The notes beneath the pieces were generated by a model. The model ran no database searches, had not been told where the DNA came from, and saw nothing but the letters and a program-made list of their open reading frames with translations. A stretch of DNA of 64,000 nt from Carallia brachiata (lineage: Eukaryota > Streptophyta > Magnoliopsida > Malpighiales > Rhizophoraceae): positions 1-64,000 of the forward strand of contig JADCRB010000042.1 in the NCBI GenBank assembly GCA_021464245.1. The letters are read 5' to 3'. Position numbers and translations under genes: made by a program. This document shows, in pieces, positions 10,958 through 21,231 of this stretch; the stretch's first letter is position 1, and every line of letters begins with the position of its first letter.

Positions 10958-11661
10958 TGTAAACTAAATGAAAAAAAAAAAAAAATATATCTATATAATA
11001 TATATATATATATATATATTATATAGTTGGCAGCCGCCAACCTTGAAGGTTGGCAGCTGCCAACCTAATTAATGCCACCAACCAAATGGTTGGTGGCAGG
11101 CAGGCAGGTGGGGGAGGCCTATAAATGGCCTCCCCCCAATTGGATTGGGGAGCGAAAGAAGCAGAAGAAAGAAAGAAGAAGAAGAAAAAGAAAGCCAGCA
11201 GCGAAGCGCGCAAGAAAAAAAAAAAGAGAAAAGAAAAAAAAAGAAAAAAAAAAGAGAGAGATAGTAAAAAAAAAAAATCGAAATATTACAAATCCGGCTG
11301 GGATTAAGTCTCATACGACCCTCAGCAAAATCCAGGCAACTCATCCGAGAACAAGTCCATTCGACCCTCGGTGAAATTAAGTCAGATCAGCTCAGATCGA
11401 GTCTCTACGGTTCCTAAACGTAGTCAAAACATCCAAATCAGACACAGTTTCAGTCTATCCAGTTCAAGAAAAAGCGGTGGAAATTATTTCTGTCCAGATC
11501 AGGCTCGTGCAGCCCTTGACGGAGTCAAAAAAGAAACACTAATCGGAGGATCTACGGAGATCGACCCCACGTAAATTTTCTTTTACTTTACAATTTTTAT
11601 TTGTAATTTATTTTTATATTTTCGAGTTTAATTATTTTAGACTCGAAATTTACGCTTTACA
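10958..11661 (+). repeat. 3' LTR of the Tat element
   Basis: 704 bp from TGTAAA to TTTACA. It is longer than the 5' LTR mainly because a 23 bp block containing TTGGCAGCTGCCAA (11050-11063) has been duplicated next to TTGGCAGCCGCCAA (11027-11040). Perfect palindromes follow at 11073-11098, 11110-11136 (around the TATA box) and 11134-11150. Confidence 0.95.
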
Positions 11662-11713
11662 GCTTACCATGCTAATAAGCCCTTTAAATTACCGCTCCAA
11701 GTTCGAAGAATTC
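11662..11713. repeat. Minisatellite, right part after the insertion
   Basis: GCTAATAAGCCCTTTAAATTACCGCTCCAAG-like sequence, diverged from but clearly homologous to the units at 1233-1608. It shows the retrotransposon split one array. Confidence 0.7.
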
Positions 11714-14700
11714 TCAACATATAATATAATTAATAGAATAAATCTTCTTTATTGATTATGAATATTTTATTATCAAACTATTTATTAGTACCGTTTTTTA
11801 GGAAAATATTATTATGAGTATAACCTTGAAAAACTTTAAAATGTTAATTTTATAGAGTATTATTACGTAGACGAAAAAAAAAGTATACGTAAGACAAATA
11901 TATAATAATCGACCGATTATTTTGTGTAATCAGACATTTAATATATATAATAAAACAATAGATGAAAATATGTTAATTTTTGTTTCAAATATTAACTGTC
12001 TATATGTACCCAACAATCAATTGATTGATATACTTATATTCCTCGTCAGCTTTTTCCTGCATCCAAATACATTTTCCTTATTTTATATGTGTATCATATA
12101 TATCAAACACATTAATTAAGAAAACCTAACAAATATATTAAAAGTATCTGATACATATATTAGATACATCTGACATACAAATTATAAATGATTGACACAA
12201 GAATTAGAAATATCTAACATTTCATGTGTTCGAATTATTTATTTAAAATTTTTTTATTAGATATATTTTAAAATGGCTAACATATGTTTGAGAATATCAG
12301 ACAAATGTTGTGCTCTGCACCTATGTAGGATACAAGTATACATTATTTTAGAAGTATTAATGCTTCATAGATTACGAGCATCTAATCTCCACAAAAATGA
12401 CAACAAATGATTATGAATTGTTGTCCTTTTTTTTTTTCAAATTAAGTAGTCTTGGATCAAAAGATTATGGAGCGATATCTTATCATGCCAAGGGATTTCC
12501 TTCCAGATTGGCATAATGCTTGGACTATTAAATACGGTAATAATCATCCGTCTTTGGCAGATATAGGGGTGTTTGGTTTGTTGTTGCTCATTGTTGTTGT
12601 GATTGTTGTCTTTGGCACAATACCTATAACGTGCTAAGGCGTTTGCAAGTGAGGCTAGGTGCTGCTGGTCATCCTCTTACTCCAACAAAGTTTAATCTTA
12701 TATAAACATTGGAAATTAATACACTCTATCATCACAACTTTAAATTTGTGACATGAACCTGTTCTATTCCATGAATTACATGGACAAAACCGCTCATGAA
12801 ATTATTCTCAAGAGCTCTCAGGAGGAGCCATTTCAAATATTGCCATTAAATCCACTCCACCACCTCTTCTTCCAACACCTTCACGTCCTTCTTTATCTAC
12901 AAACAATGCAAAACCTTCTTTCAATAATTACGGACAATGAAGATCTCGAGAGCTTTGTCAAATTTATAAATGAAAAGAGGCGATTCCTTTGTTTGAAATC
13001 ACAATTTTGTCTAAACAGCTAAAGAATTATGTTTGGCAACAAATGAAATTTCTGAAATTCAATTTCTGCAATTCCTTTGTTTGAAATCATAATTTATAAA
13101 TTTCAGGAATTCAGTTGGATTCTAATATTTTAAAAATTATATTAGCGTGCTAGAATGTGTAATTTTCACCAAAAGAGGCGATATTCGCTTACAATTTAAT
13201 TCATGCCATTCTGTTGTTTAAAATTTAAATACAAAGGAATGAAACATGGCCGATTTCTGTTTGTAATGTATATGAGATCAATTTAATGAAGTAAGGAACT
13301 CAATCCAATTCTATCTCAAAAAAAAAAAAAAAAGGAACTCAATCCTATTTTTTGTAGTTTGAAATCAATGTATACTAAAGTAGCGAACACAAAATGTTCA
13401 ATAGTTTAGAGATTAATTCCACAATTCAATTTATAAATTAATTAAATGAAATTATATCCTTAAGAATTTACGTTAAATTAAATTAAATTATCAAAAAAAT
13501 TCATTGGCCCGAGCACCCAAGCCACGGTCTGTATCCCCGTATAGGGCCCCCTCCAATAAACAGGACCCCTTCCTTCATGAGCAAGGGCACTGGAGTTCCA
13601 TGGCCGAGTTGGTGCTCACGCCGAAGATTGTTGCCCCTTATCAGGGGCAATAAAATGGGCCCTACACTAATAAAAAGGGGGTCGCCTCCTTCGTGGGTAA
13701 GGCAACAAGCCCATGGTTTTTCCTAATATCAATGCCAAATAAATTCTAAAACACCATGCATATTTCTTGGACCGTGGCCCAAGCTACATAGTATTTGTTG
13801 TGGAGTTAGCAGCATCAAACTTTAATTGCTGCTATTTAAACCAAAAAAAAAAAAAAAACTTTAATTGCTGCTGTCGTTATTCTAATATATAATTAGTAGA
13901 GATACTCCATAAAGACTTATTCGTCCTACGTTCAGGTCTTGGTAACTTTATTTTTCTTTTCTAGTCTTATAGCGTCCCTTACAACCAAAAAAAAAAACAA
14001 TTCTAGCAAACTTTGGACAGCGCCAGAGCAACAACTGTAGGAACTAGGGCAGACTGAATATGCCGACATCTACATTAGAATTTGAGGTTTGGCTCCTGTG
14101 AAAGCCTTGTCCTGACCGGCTGACCGTCCAAATCAATTTAACAAGAATATGATTCTTTCTTTTGGAGAAAAGGAACAGAAGCAAGATTAATGTTGATGAA
14201 AAGGGTGTAGAAATTTTTCCCTAGTTAACCAAAAAGATCCCAGATTTCACCGTTTAACCAAGATTTTGAGCTTATTGGATTGTCCAAAAAAAAAAAAACA
14301 CAGTTTTTGGGTCTCCCAAGTACCTCGGCCGTAATACAATAAAAGTATTTATCTTTATTCCGATAAATCTCACATATCCATTACAAGAATTAGACCCTCA
14401 CTTTCAGAGTAGAAGTTTAAGTTTTGACATTTGAAGGGTCCCTTAAAAGTAAAAGTACTCCCTCATTTCTCCAACCATGCATACTGGAAAGTGAGTATGT
14501 AATAGATGTGAATATGTCAAATATTAGAATACACAATCGTCGAGAGGAATATTTGACTTATATAGGAGTCTCCAACAAAAGTTGCAAGAATATTTAAAAC
14601 TGGGAGAATGCAAGCAAAAAAATGGCAAATTTGTTTCTAAAGACAATTAATTTGAACTCGCATACAAGCACAATAAGCAAGGTGAGAGGCTCTGGAATGA

Positions 14701-15193
14701 AGCAGGAATCAAGCAAAGCAAAAAGCAGCATCAATTATTTCAAACACAGTTAGCCCCTCAAAGGACTTCAAAAAAAAAAAAAAAAAACACTCTGCAGCAT
14801 TAGAACAAAAGCAAGCAAGATAATGACACAAACCAGTTCATCAAGCCCCAAAACTGCAGTTCATGTCCGTTATTAAGTCTCTTCTAGTTCACTTGGTAGT
14901 TTCTTGTGCTCTGATTAGCTTTTTTAATCATGCAGAAAGATAAATATCCCGAACTTTCTAACGTGCAACACGAAGTTCACAAAATGCAGAATTCCTAAAT
15001 TGCAAAAGGTAATAACTGAAAGCATTACCACCAGAAATGCCACATTGATGCACATAGGCATCAATAGTGTGCATCCAGCAATAAGATTTCATACATATTC
15101 CCAAAAATCTACAACAATAGGGACTTGTATGTAGAGCTTCAAAACATTTGTGATGCTCTAAATTCAACTTATAGAAGGGAGTAGCCAGAATAT
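11714..15193. other. AT-rich intergenic region, no gene recognised
   Basis: No gene is recognised. Noted contents: an open stretch at about 12452-12580 (+) of unknown nature, oligo-A runs near 13320, 13846 and 14770 that may be retroposon tails, and a small GC-rich island at 13500-13720 described separately. The rest is low-complexity AT-rich sequence. Confidence 0.5.
13544..13706. repeat. GC-rich island with two degenerate ~47 bp direct copies
   Basis: 13544-13591 and 13657-13706 share the order GGGCCC, AATAAA, a GG(A/G)CCCC-like block, CTTC(G/A)TG and AAGGCAAC-like ends, about 113 bp apart. Between them TTGCCCCT TATC AGGGGCAA (13631-13650) is a perfect 8 bp hairpin. The surroundings are strongly AT-rich, so this is probably a fragment of some element I do not recognise. 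Confidence 0.45.
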
Positions 15194-18100
15194 TCAATGA
15201 GAGGTTTCCTTCGAAGGCAAAACAGCTGAGATCTTGTTTTTGTGTATGGAAGACATCAATTTGTTAAGCGGCTTATCAAGGCTCAGCAGCAGCCCCTGGG
15301 GAGACAAAAGATCTGGCCTCTCTAAAACTTTAACAGCAAAGGTAGCTGCCATGTTTACCTGTGATAAAATTGGAGATGAGATTAATAGGAAGGACAATCT
15401 TTGGATTGAAAAATCGACCACGCCTTAATCCCAAATTCAATTTATTATGAACTAAATTTGATATGAAATCTAATTGTTGTAAGTGTGAAAGCATTTGAAA
15501 GTCTATGTTGGACATGTTCAAACCAATGCAACTCTCTCAAGCTATCTCCAAGTAGTGCTACATGTAGTTTTCCTATGAATATTCTTATTCCTTATATGGT
15601 ACTTTCTAGAGTGGGCACATATCTATCCATCTAAGCATTCTCATCTCCACTAGAACAATTTTTGGACATGGTGTTTCTTGACAGCTCCGTACTCATTAAT
15701 GTATATCATCACTAGTCTAATTGGTCTAATTGATGTTTAACATTCAAAATGGAGATTTTGTGGTCACACAAAAGTTCAATCACTCATCTCATTTTATCCA
15801 TCCAGCCCTCATTCTAAGAACAATGACCTCCACAGTATATCCAGCCCTCACACATTTCCACTCAATTGATGAGAAAACTCCTTGAATCATGTTCTTGACA
15901 GCAAGCAGAGTTGCCGGAAACACCTCGTGAACTCACATGGATGCACCAATGAACACGCCAACAAACTGAGCAAAGATTGGACACGAAGTTGAGCTAATTT
16001 TAGTGGCTGGAAAAGGAGGATTTGGAAAACATTTGAGGCTGATTTAGACCATCCTGGGAAGTTTTATGATGGCTTTACAGGCTTCACAAAAAGTGGAAAC
16101 ATATCTTTACATTGGGAAAAATCAGGATACAATTGAAGAAATAAAGAGAAAAACTAACTGAGGGCTTTGATGGAAAGCAGCTCAAATGCTCAAGTGTTGA
16201 AAAGGGCGAATTAGGAATGGTTTGGGGTTGAATTGGAAGCTTTAAGCTTTAAAGCCTTGACAGGAAACATATCTGAAACTCTAGGGGGAAATCAAACACA
16301 ATTGGAGAAGAAAAAATGAAAAGGAAATTGAGAACTTTCATCGAGAGCTCTCCAATTAATCAAAAGGTCGAAGGAAATGAATCTGGAGATCGATGGAGGA
16401 AGTTTAGGGAGGATTTTGATTGTGTTTGAAGGAGAAACAGATAGCTCGAAGAAGGAAAAGAAACTTGAGAAGACAAGGCTCCTCAAGAAAACAAGTTAAA
16501 ATTTATATCTCTCTAATTCGAATTTTACTTCATGGAGGGATTATTTATTTATAGAGGAACATGAAGAGCCTGAAAACTTGTCCTCCCATTAAAACCAAAT
16601 GGATTAGAACAGGTTTGGAAGAGGTTTCAGACCGAATTGAATGAGAAAAACTTGTTACAGTCCACATAGGAGCCCAGAACATAGCAGAAAATATGACACA
16701 CGACCGTCAGAAGATAGTGCCGGCTTAGCCTAAGTCTGGCAGAACACATTGCCAGCCTGGCCTACGGAGGCAGAAAGTACATATTGAACCCATATGGCCA
16801 ATATCCTTATTCCTTTGTTTGTACTTTGGTGGTCTGTATCTCACTCATTTAACTCTAAATTGGGCAAGGCATATGCCCTTGGAAAATGGTATAACGTCAT
16901 GTTTCTGAGCATATAAGGATCACACTAAAATTCAATTTCATTTGGGAGTTATGCTTAAAAGAGTATGCCATATTCCCTGCAGTTTGCTCATTGATGAAGC
17001 TTGACTTTAGAAGGTTAAGCCTGTCTTTTATGGGTGAAATCAAAGGTTATTGAAAGCCTTCCATGTCTAGTTTCATTTGCTGCTAACTTCGCTCAAATAT
17101 CCCATTTATAAGTCAAAATATTTTAGTTTAAGGGCACAAATGTCAAGTTTGACGGCTCTAAACTAACTTGTGAATAATTGATTTCCAAATTTTTAACAGT
17201 CAAACCCAAATTCAATTCTTTTAAGCCCAATCAATGTACATCAATCACAAGGTGTTTCTGACGATTGACGAAAATTGGGTGTCCGCACCGTGTTTTCAAG
17301 TGTCTAGCACTTTTCTAAGGCATGTCAGGCAAGTATCAGTATCCAACACAGACGTGAAGGCTTATTAGACGTGTTTTGGCTTGTAGTTATCCTACAACAC
17401 CAGTTATAGATTCACTGACAATTTAGAAATATTAAAGTAAAAAGTTTATGAAAAACTCTGCTTTTGTTGTTTAAAAGCTACAAGTCATCAACTAAAGAAG
17501 ATTAACAAGATAGAAAATAAAAATTAAAAAAAACAATCTTCCTCCCATTAAGCAGCCCCTTTATTTCTCTATAAATCTCCCTCCGACTTTTTAACCCTCT
17601 CCCACTTGGAATAAGTTCAGATTCATGAGCACCAAGTCATGCTTAAAGAACAAATAGACCCCCAACCAACTGCTCTACTCAACTCATCCTTAAACCCGAA
17701 CTACTTGATGATTATGTAGGCACACACACACAATTTTTTAAATAACTCGATTAAATTAAAGATCCATGTCCTGGGGAATTGGTTTACTTCAGGGAAAATT
17801 GACAATTTACTTCTACTATTTCATTTCTGTTGATGCCCCCAATGTGGTGCACCTCTATGTTTACACAGGCTGTGCAAGACCACTCAAACAAGTTTTTCTC
17901 GAACTATCTTCAATAAAGGTGCATTCCTTGGTTTAAAATCTTTAGTCTGTTATCGAAGGTTATCATCTCAAGCCTAAAGTACATTTTATAGTAGTGAGAA
18001 GCTTAGTTGTAACACATGCACAAGCATAACATGAAAAGAATTAACATTAAACCCAATCATTACAACCAACAAACAAAAAGTTTCAAATAGTTATTGGGTT

Positions 18101-19101
18101 GGCCGAGCAAAATCAGCAAAATGAAATAGCCAAAACCCACCACAAAGAAAATAAATATAAATGCCTTGATGTCGTAAAAATTCTTATAAGCCAAAAGCAA
18201 TTCATTTTCCACTCAAAGAATTCAACAAAGATGAAATCTCATCCGCGGAACTAACAAAACATGACAAAGCACCATCAAAACAAAAAGAAATAGAAAAAGA
18301 AAACAAACAAACATTAAATAAAAATCCCAAAGCACAAGAAGTTAGAAACAAATAAAAACATGGGTAGGACCAAAAGAAAGAGCAACATTACCGAGTCTGT
18401 AGCTGCCTTCAGGAAACATTTTGCAAGGGGAAGAATACAAAACCTACGAGAGAGAATGAATAAACTCGAGTCAAAGAAAGAACACATGCATAACACTTGC
18501 ATTCCTATATATCAATGTATTGGCACGATAAGTACAGTGCACCAGAGAACCAGAGTCTGAAAATTTTGCTACTTGCATTGCATTCCCATAAGGCAAGAAA
18601 AGATTTACGCAGTCGACCCGATTCAATTTGGGATTAAGCAACCTTTGTTAACATAAATTGTCATTGCTGTTGTTGTTTGCGTTGTGGTGGTGGCAGTGGT
18701 ATACTTGCATTTCTATGACAAGCAGTTGTTGGGTAATGGGTATGCATATGTTTAAACAACCTCAGTGACTTCAATGGGAATTTAGGGATTTGGGGTTAAT
18801 TAGAGAGGGAAAACTTACAAAACACTTACATTCCACGGCCACCAGCGAGAGCTTCCTCTGAGGGGTCTCTCCAGTCATCAATCCTACAAGACGAAAGACA
18901 AGCGGTTAGATTAATTTAAATTATTGATTCATCCCTAATCACTCACTCTCTCTGCACTTCACTTGTGTGTCTGTGTGTGAGCGTCTGTGAATAAATGGAT
19001 ATAGTGAGAGAGAGAGAGAGAGGGAGCGAAAATTACACCAAACCATAACGGCGATCAAGTACGAGGCGACGGCAGTGTCGTTTGGCGTTGGATGACTCCA
19101 T
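15194..19101 (-). CDS. Conserved-looking small protein, four exons, unrecognised family
   Basis: The minus-strand model joins exon 1 (19101-19037), exon 2 (18883-18830), exon 3 (18443-18392) and exon 4 (15358-15194). All three introns have GT...AG ends and the phases agree, giving 111 residues and a TGA at 15196-15194. The protein starts MESSNAKRH, has an Arg-rich N-terminus (RRLVLDRRYG), an acidic middle (DDWRDPSEEALAGGRG), a short hydrophobic segment (about residues 41-70) and a C-terminal ERPDLLSP..LLSLDKPLNKL block. The first three exons are 52-65 bp and intron 3 is 3.0 kb. I do not recognise the family; the clean joining of four exons argues that it is real. It is head to head with the TIPIN gene, 2.1 kb apart. 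The (CTTC)n tract at 19121-19146 lies in the 5' leader. Confidence 0.75.
15359..18391 (-). other. 3.0 kb intron 3 of the small gene
   Basis: It begins with GTAATG on the minus strand and ends with TTATCACAG before exon 4. It contains no second gene that I recognise; the short open frames in it have no domain. Confidence 0.6.
19005..19022. repeat. (AG)n microsatellite in intron 1
   Basis: An AG dinucleotide run lies just beyond the exon 1 donor of the small minus-strand gene. Confidence 0.9.
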
Positions 19102-19120
19102 TTTCTATCCAAATTCCAAG

Positions 19121-19146
19121 CTTCCTTCCTTCCTTCCTTCCTTCCT
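19121..19146. repeat. (CTTC)n microsatellite
   Basis: Six CTTC units lie about 20 bases upstream of the minus-strand start codon at 19101, so probably in the 5' untranslated leader of that gene. Confidence 0.9.
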
Positions 19147-19356
19147 ACCTCAAAAACAGATTGTTTTTAAAGTCTGAAGCACCGCCTGTGCTGTGAGTTC
19201 TGACAAATACGGTACGCGGAATAAGTCCAACCAAGCACGCCCGTAACTTTGAGGCCTGAAAAAATAGCTGCTTCCTCCTGCGTCACCTTCGTTGTTCGGA
19301 TGCGGGAACATCAACACATATATGACATGTCAATTTTACAAAAAGGAAAAATATAG

Positions 19357-19576
19357 GTGGAGGGGATTTGATAGACGGAGAATAGACGCGAGAATTTTTT
19401 TGTGCAATTAGTTTTCTTTTTTGTGCAACGAGAAACTAAATTATTGTAACAAATTTTGAAGTTTTTTTTCATATATTTTTTCGTTGTAAAAATTAAGCGT
19501 CTGGTTGCACAAATAAATCACCTAATTGCACAAAAAAAATTTTCGGTCCATTTTCCGTCCACCTAATCCCGTCCAC
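19357..19576. mobile_element. MITE-like foldback element, 220 bp
   Basis: The left end GTGGAGGGGATTTGATAGAC and the inverted right end GTGGACGGGATTAGGTGGAC begin terminal inverted repeats of about 55 bp. The inner ends share TTTTTTTGTGCAATTAG. The middle has no coding capacity. I could not settle the target duplication. It lies in the shared upstream region of the divergent gene pair. Confidence 0.7.
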
Positions 19577-20363
19577 TTAACGGGACTCTTTACAAAAATA
19601 AAGAAACGGACACCACATAAATACATCTATATGTACACCTATATTATTATATACACCCGAGCAAATATTATTATTCAATATATGTAATATTATTTAACAT
19701 TTATTATTATATACTTACAGAAATAAATTCACTTATAACGTTAATTTCAAGTTAAGGCTTTTTTTTATTGTTAAAATTAAAAAAAAATTATACAATATAC
19801 ACATATTCATGAAAGTATAATATGTGAACACGAAAAAAGCAATTTTCCTCTATCCATTTTTTATTATTTTATTACTTTTTTTAAAAAAATATCTTAGATG
19901 TATTTTAAATATGTCTAAAGCGTATCTGATGCATGTCCATATCCAACACAAATACAACGACTAATTCATCACGTCTCTGCATCCGATAAGATAAATATTA
20001 AATTTGACTTGGACACAGTCAAAATAATCTCACTATAGTTTTTCCTAAATCACTTTTTGATATTTCAATATAATCATTAAGTAGGTAAAAATAATTGATT
20101 AATATTTAAGTAACAAACAATGATGGGCTATATGAAACGTCTTTGATACAAGAAAATGGAATAATATGTATGATTTTGCATTTTTTTTTTTTCTATTTGT
20201 TATGATTTTGCATCTAAGGTCCTATTTGTTTTTATAATATTAATGTGTAGATCCACGTCCAGTTAAGTAACTTCTTGAGTTTCTGATAAAGTGCTTAGTA
20301 TCTTTTCTTAATGTACTCGATCCAAATAATCTCAATCGTGGAATTCAAACTTTTTTATCGAGA

Positions 20364-20637
20364 GTAATGCTATTCATCATGAATTAATATCATAAATTTT
20401 ATTAAATACATAAAAAAGGAAAAAAATAAAATTAGATCAGAAAACATTGTATCTAGTGATTTTCTCTAATTCTTTTTTAATTTCATCTATTTTTTTTAAG
20501 TACATTCAATACGTCAAATCATGATATTTAGTCGGGATGAATATCAATCCTTAATTCTTTTTTAACTTTTTTCCTTTTTTTTAAGTATATTCAAGGCGCT
20601 AAATCATAATATTTAGTTGGAATTAATATCGTCGCTC
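20364..20637. mobile_element. AT-rich foldback MITE, copy 1 (three arms)
   Basis: The left arm begins GTAATGCTATTCATC and the inverted copy ends near 20550 (GATGAATATCAAT). A third arm of the same sequence follows at about 20578-20637. The same family recurs at 54892-55070. No coding content. Confidence 0.55.
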
Positions 20638-21196
20638 TTTTACTAATTAACAAAGTACAAGTATGAATAAAATTGATTACTGCTAATTCAGCTCATACTT
20701 TTTGCATGCATCATGTCACATTATGCATCGTGAACCAATTGTGATTTAAATATAAATTTTTTTATATAATTTTTAAAAATTTATAAATAAACATTATATA
20801 TTAGATCAATAAGTGATTATATAGGATAAAATAATATTTTATTAACATATATTTATTTTTAATAATTGTCTTTGTAATATTTTTTGTTATTATTAGAATA
20901 AAAATAAATAATAATATATATAATAACATTTCAATTCAATTTATTAACCACAATTTTTTAACATCAAAAATTAAAATCAAACAAAAAATTTTAATTTTTA
21001 CCTAATTAAATTAATTAATTATAAAATCAATTCGATTAGTAGAAAATTCGAATCCAACCGCTTTATTAGATATGGGTAATCTTGAATTGTTTTGAACAGC
21101 GAGGCAAGATTGTTCCAATTCCCTCCTTGTTTTCCCGCCAAAAGAAAAGGCAAGCAGCCGACGGTACAAATTACCAAAAAGCAAATTGCCAACAAC

Positions 21197-21220
21197 AGAG
21201 AGAGAGAGAGAGAGAGAGAG
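21197..21220. repeat. (AG)12 microsatellite in a 5' leader
   Basis: A pure AG run lies 11 bases upstream of the TIPIN start codon at 21232. Confidence 0.95.
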
Positions 21221-21231
21221 CGAAGGGGAAA

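Larger units (their letters stand above)
1609..11661 (+). mobile_element. Ty3/gypsy LTR retrotransposon, Tat lineage, with captured homeobox
   Basis: This is a complete ~10 kb element. Its LTRs start TGTAAA and end TTTACA. It has a primer binding site, a polypurine tract, and the domain order gag, protease, reverse transcriptase, RNase H, a second RNase H, integrase. The second RNase H after the first is the hallmark of the Tat lineage. The flanks are GCTTG (1604-1608) and GCTTA (11662-11666), a 5 bp target duplication with one change, inside a minisatellite. The 374 bp LTR segment after the purine tract (1911-2284 versus 11288-11661) differs at about 8 positions with no indels, suggesting fairly recent insertion, yet gag-pol changes frame around ten times. 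About 2 kb between integrase and the 3' LTR carries a WUSCHEL-type homeobox ORF. Confidence 0.95.

Noticed and set aside
13631..13650. Perfect 8 bp hairpin as a terminator or miRNA
   Set aside because: No transcript unit is nearby and the stem is far too short for a plant miRNA precursor.
18314..18502. 62-codon hydrophobic frame (-)
   Set aside because: It overlaps the true 52 bp exon 3 of the small gene; the flanking parts are intron.
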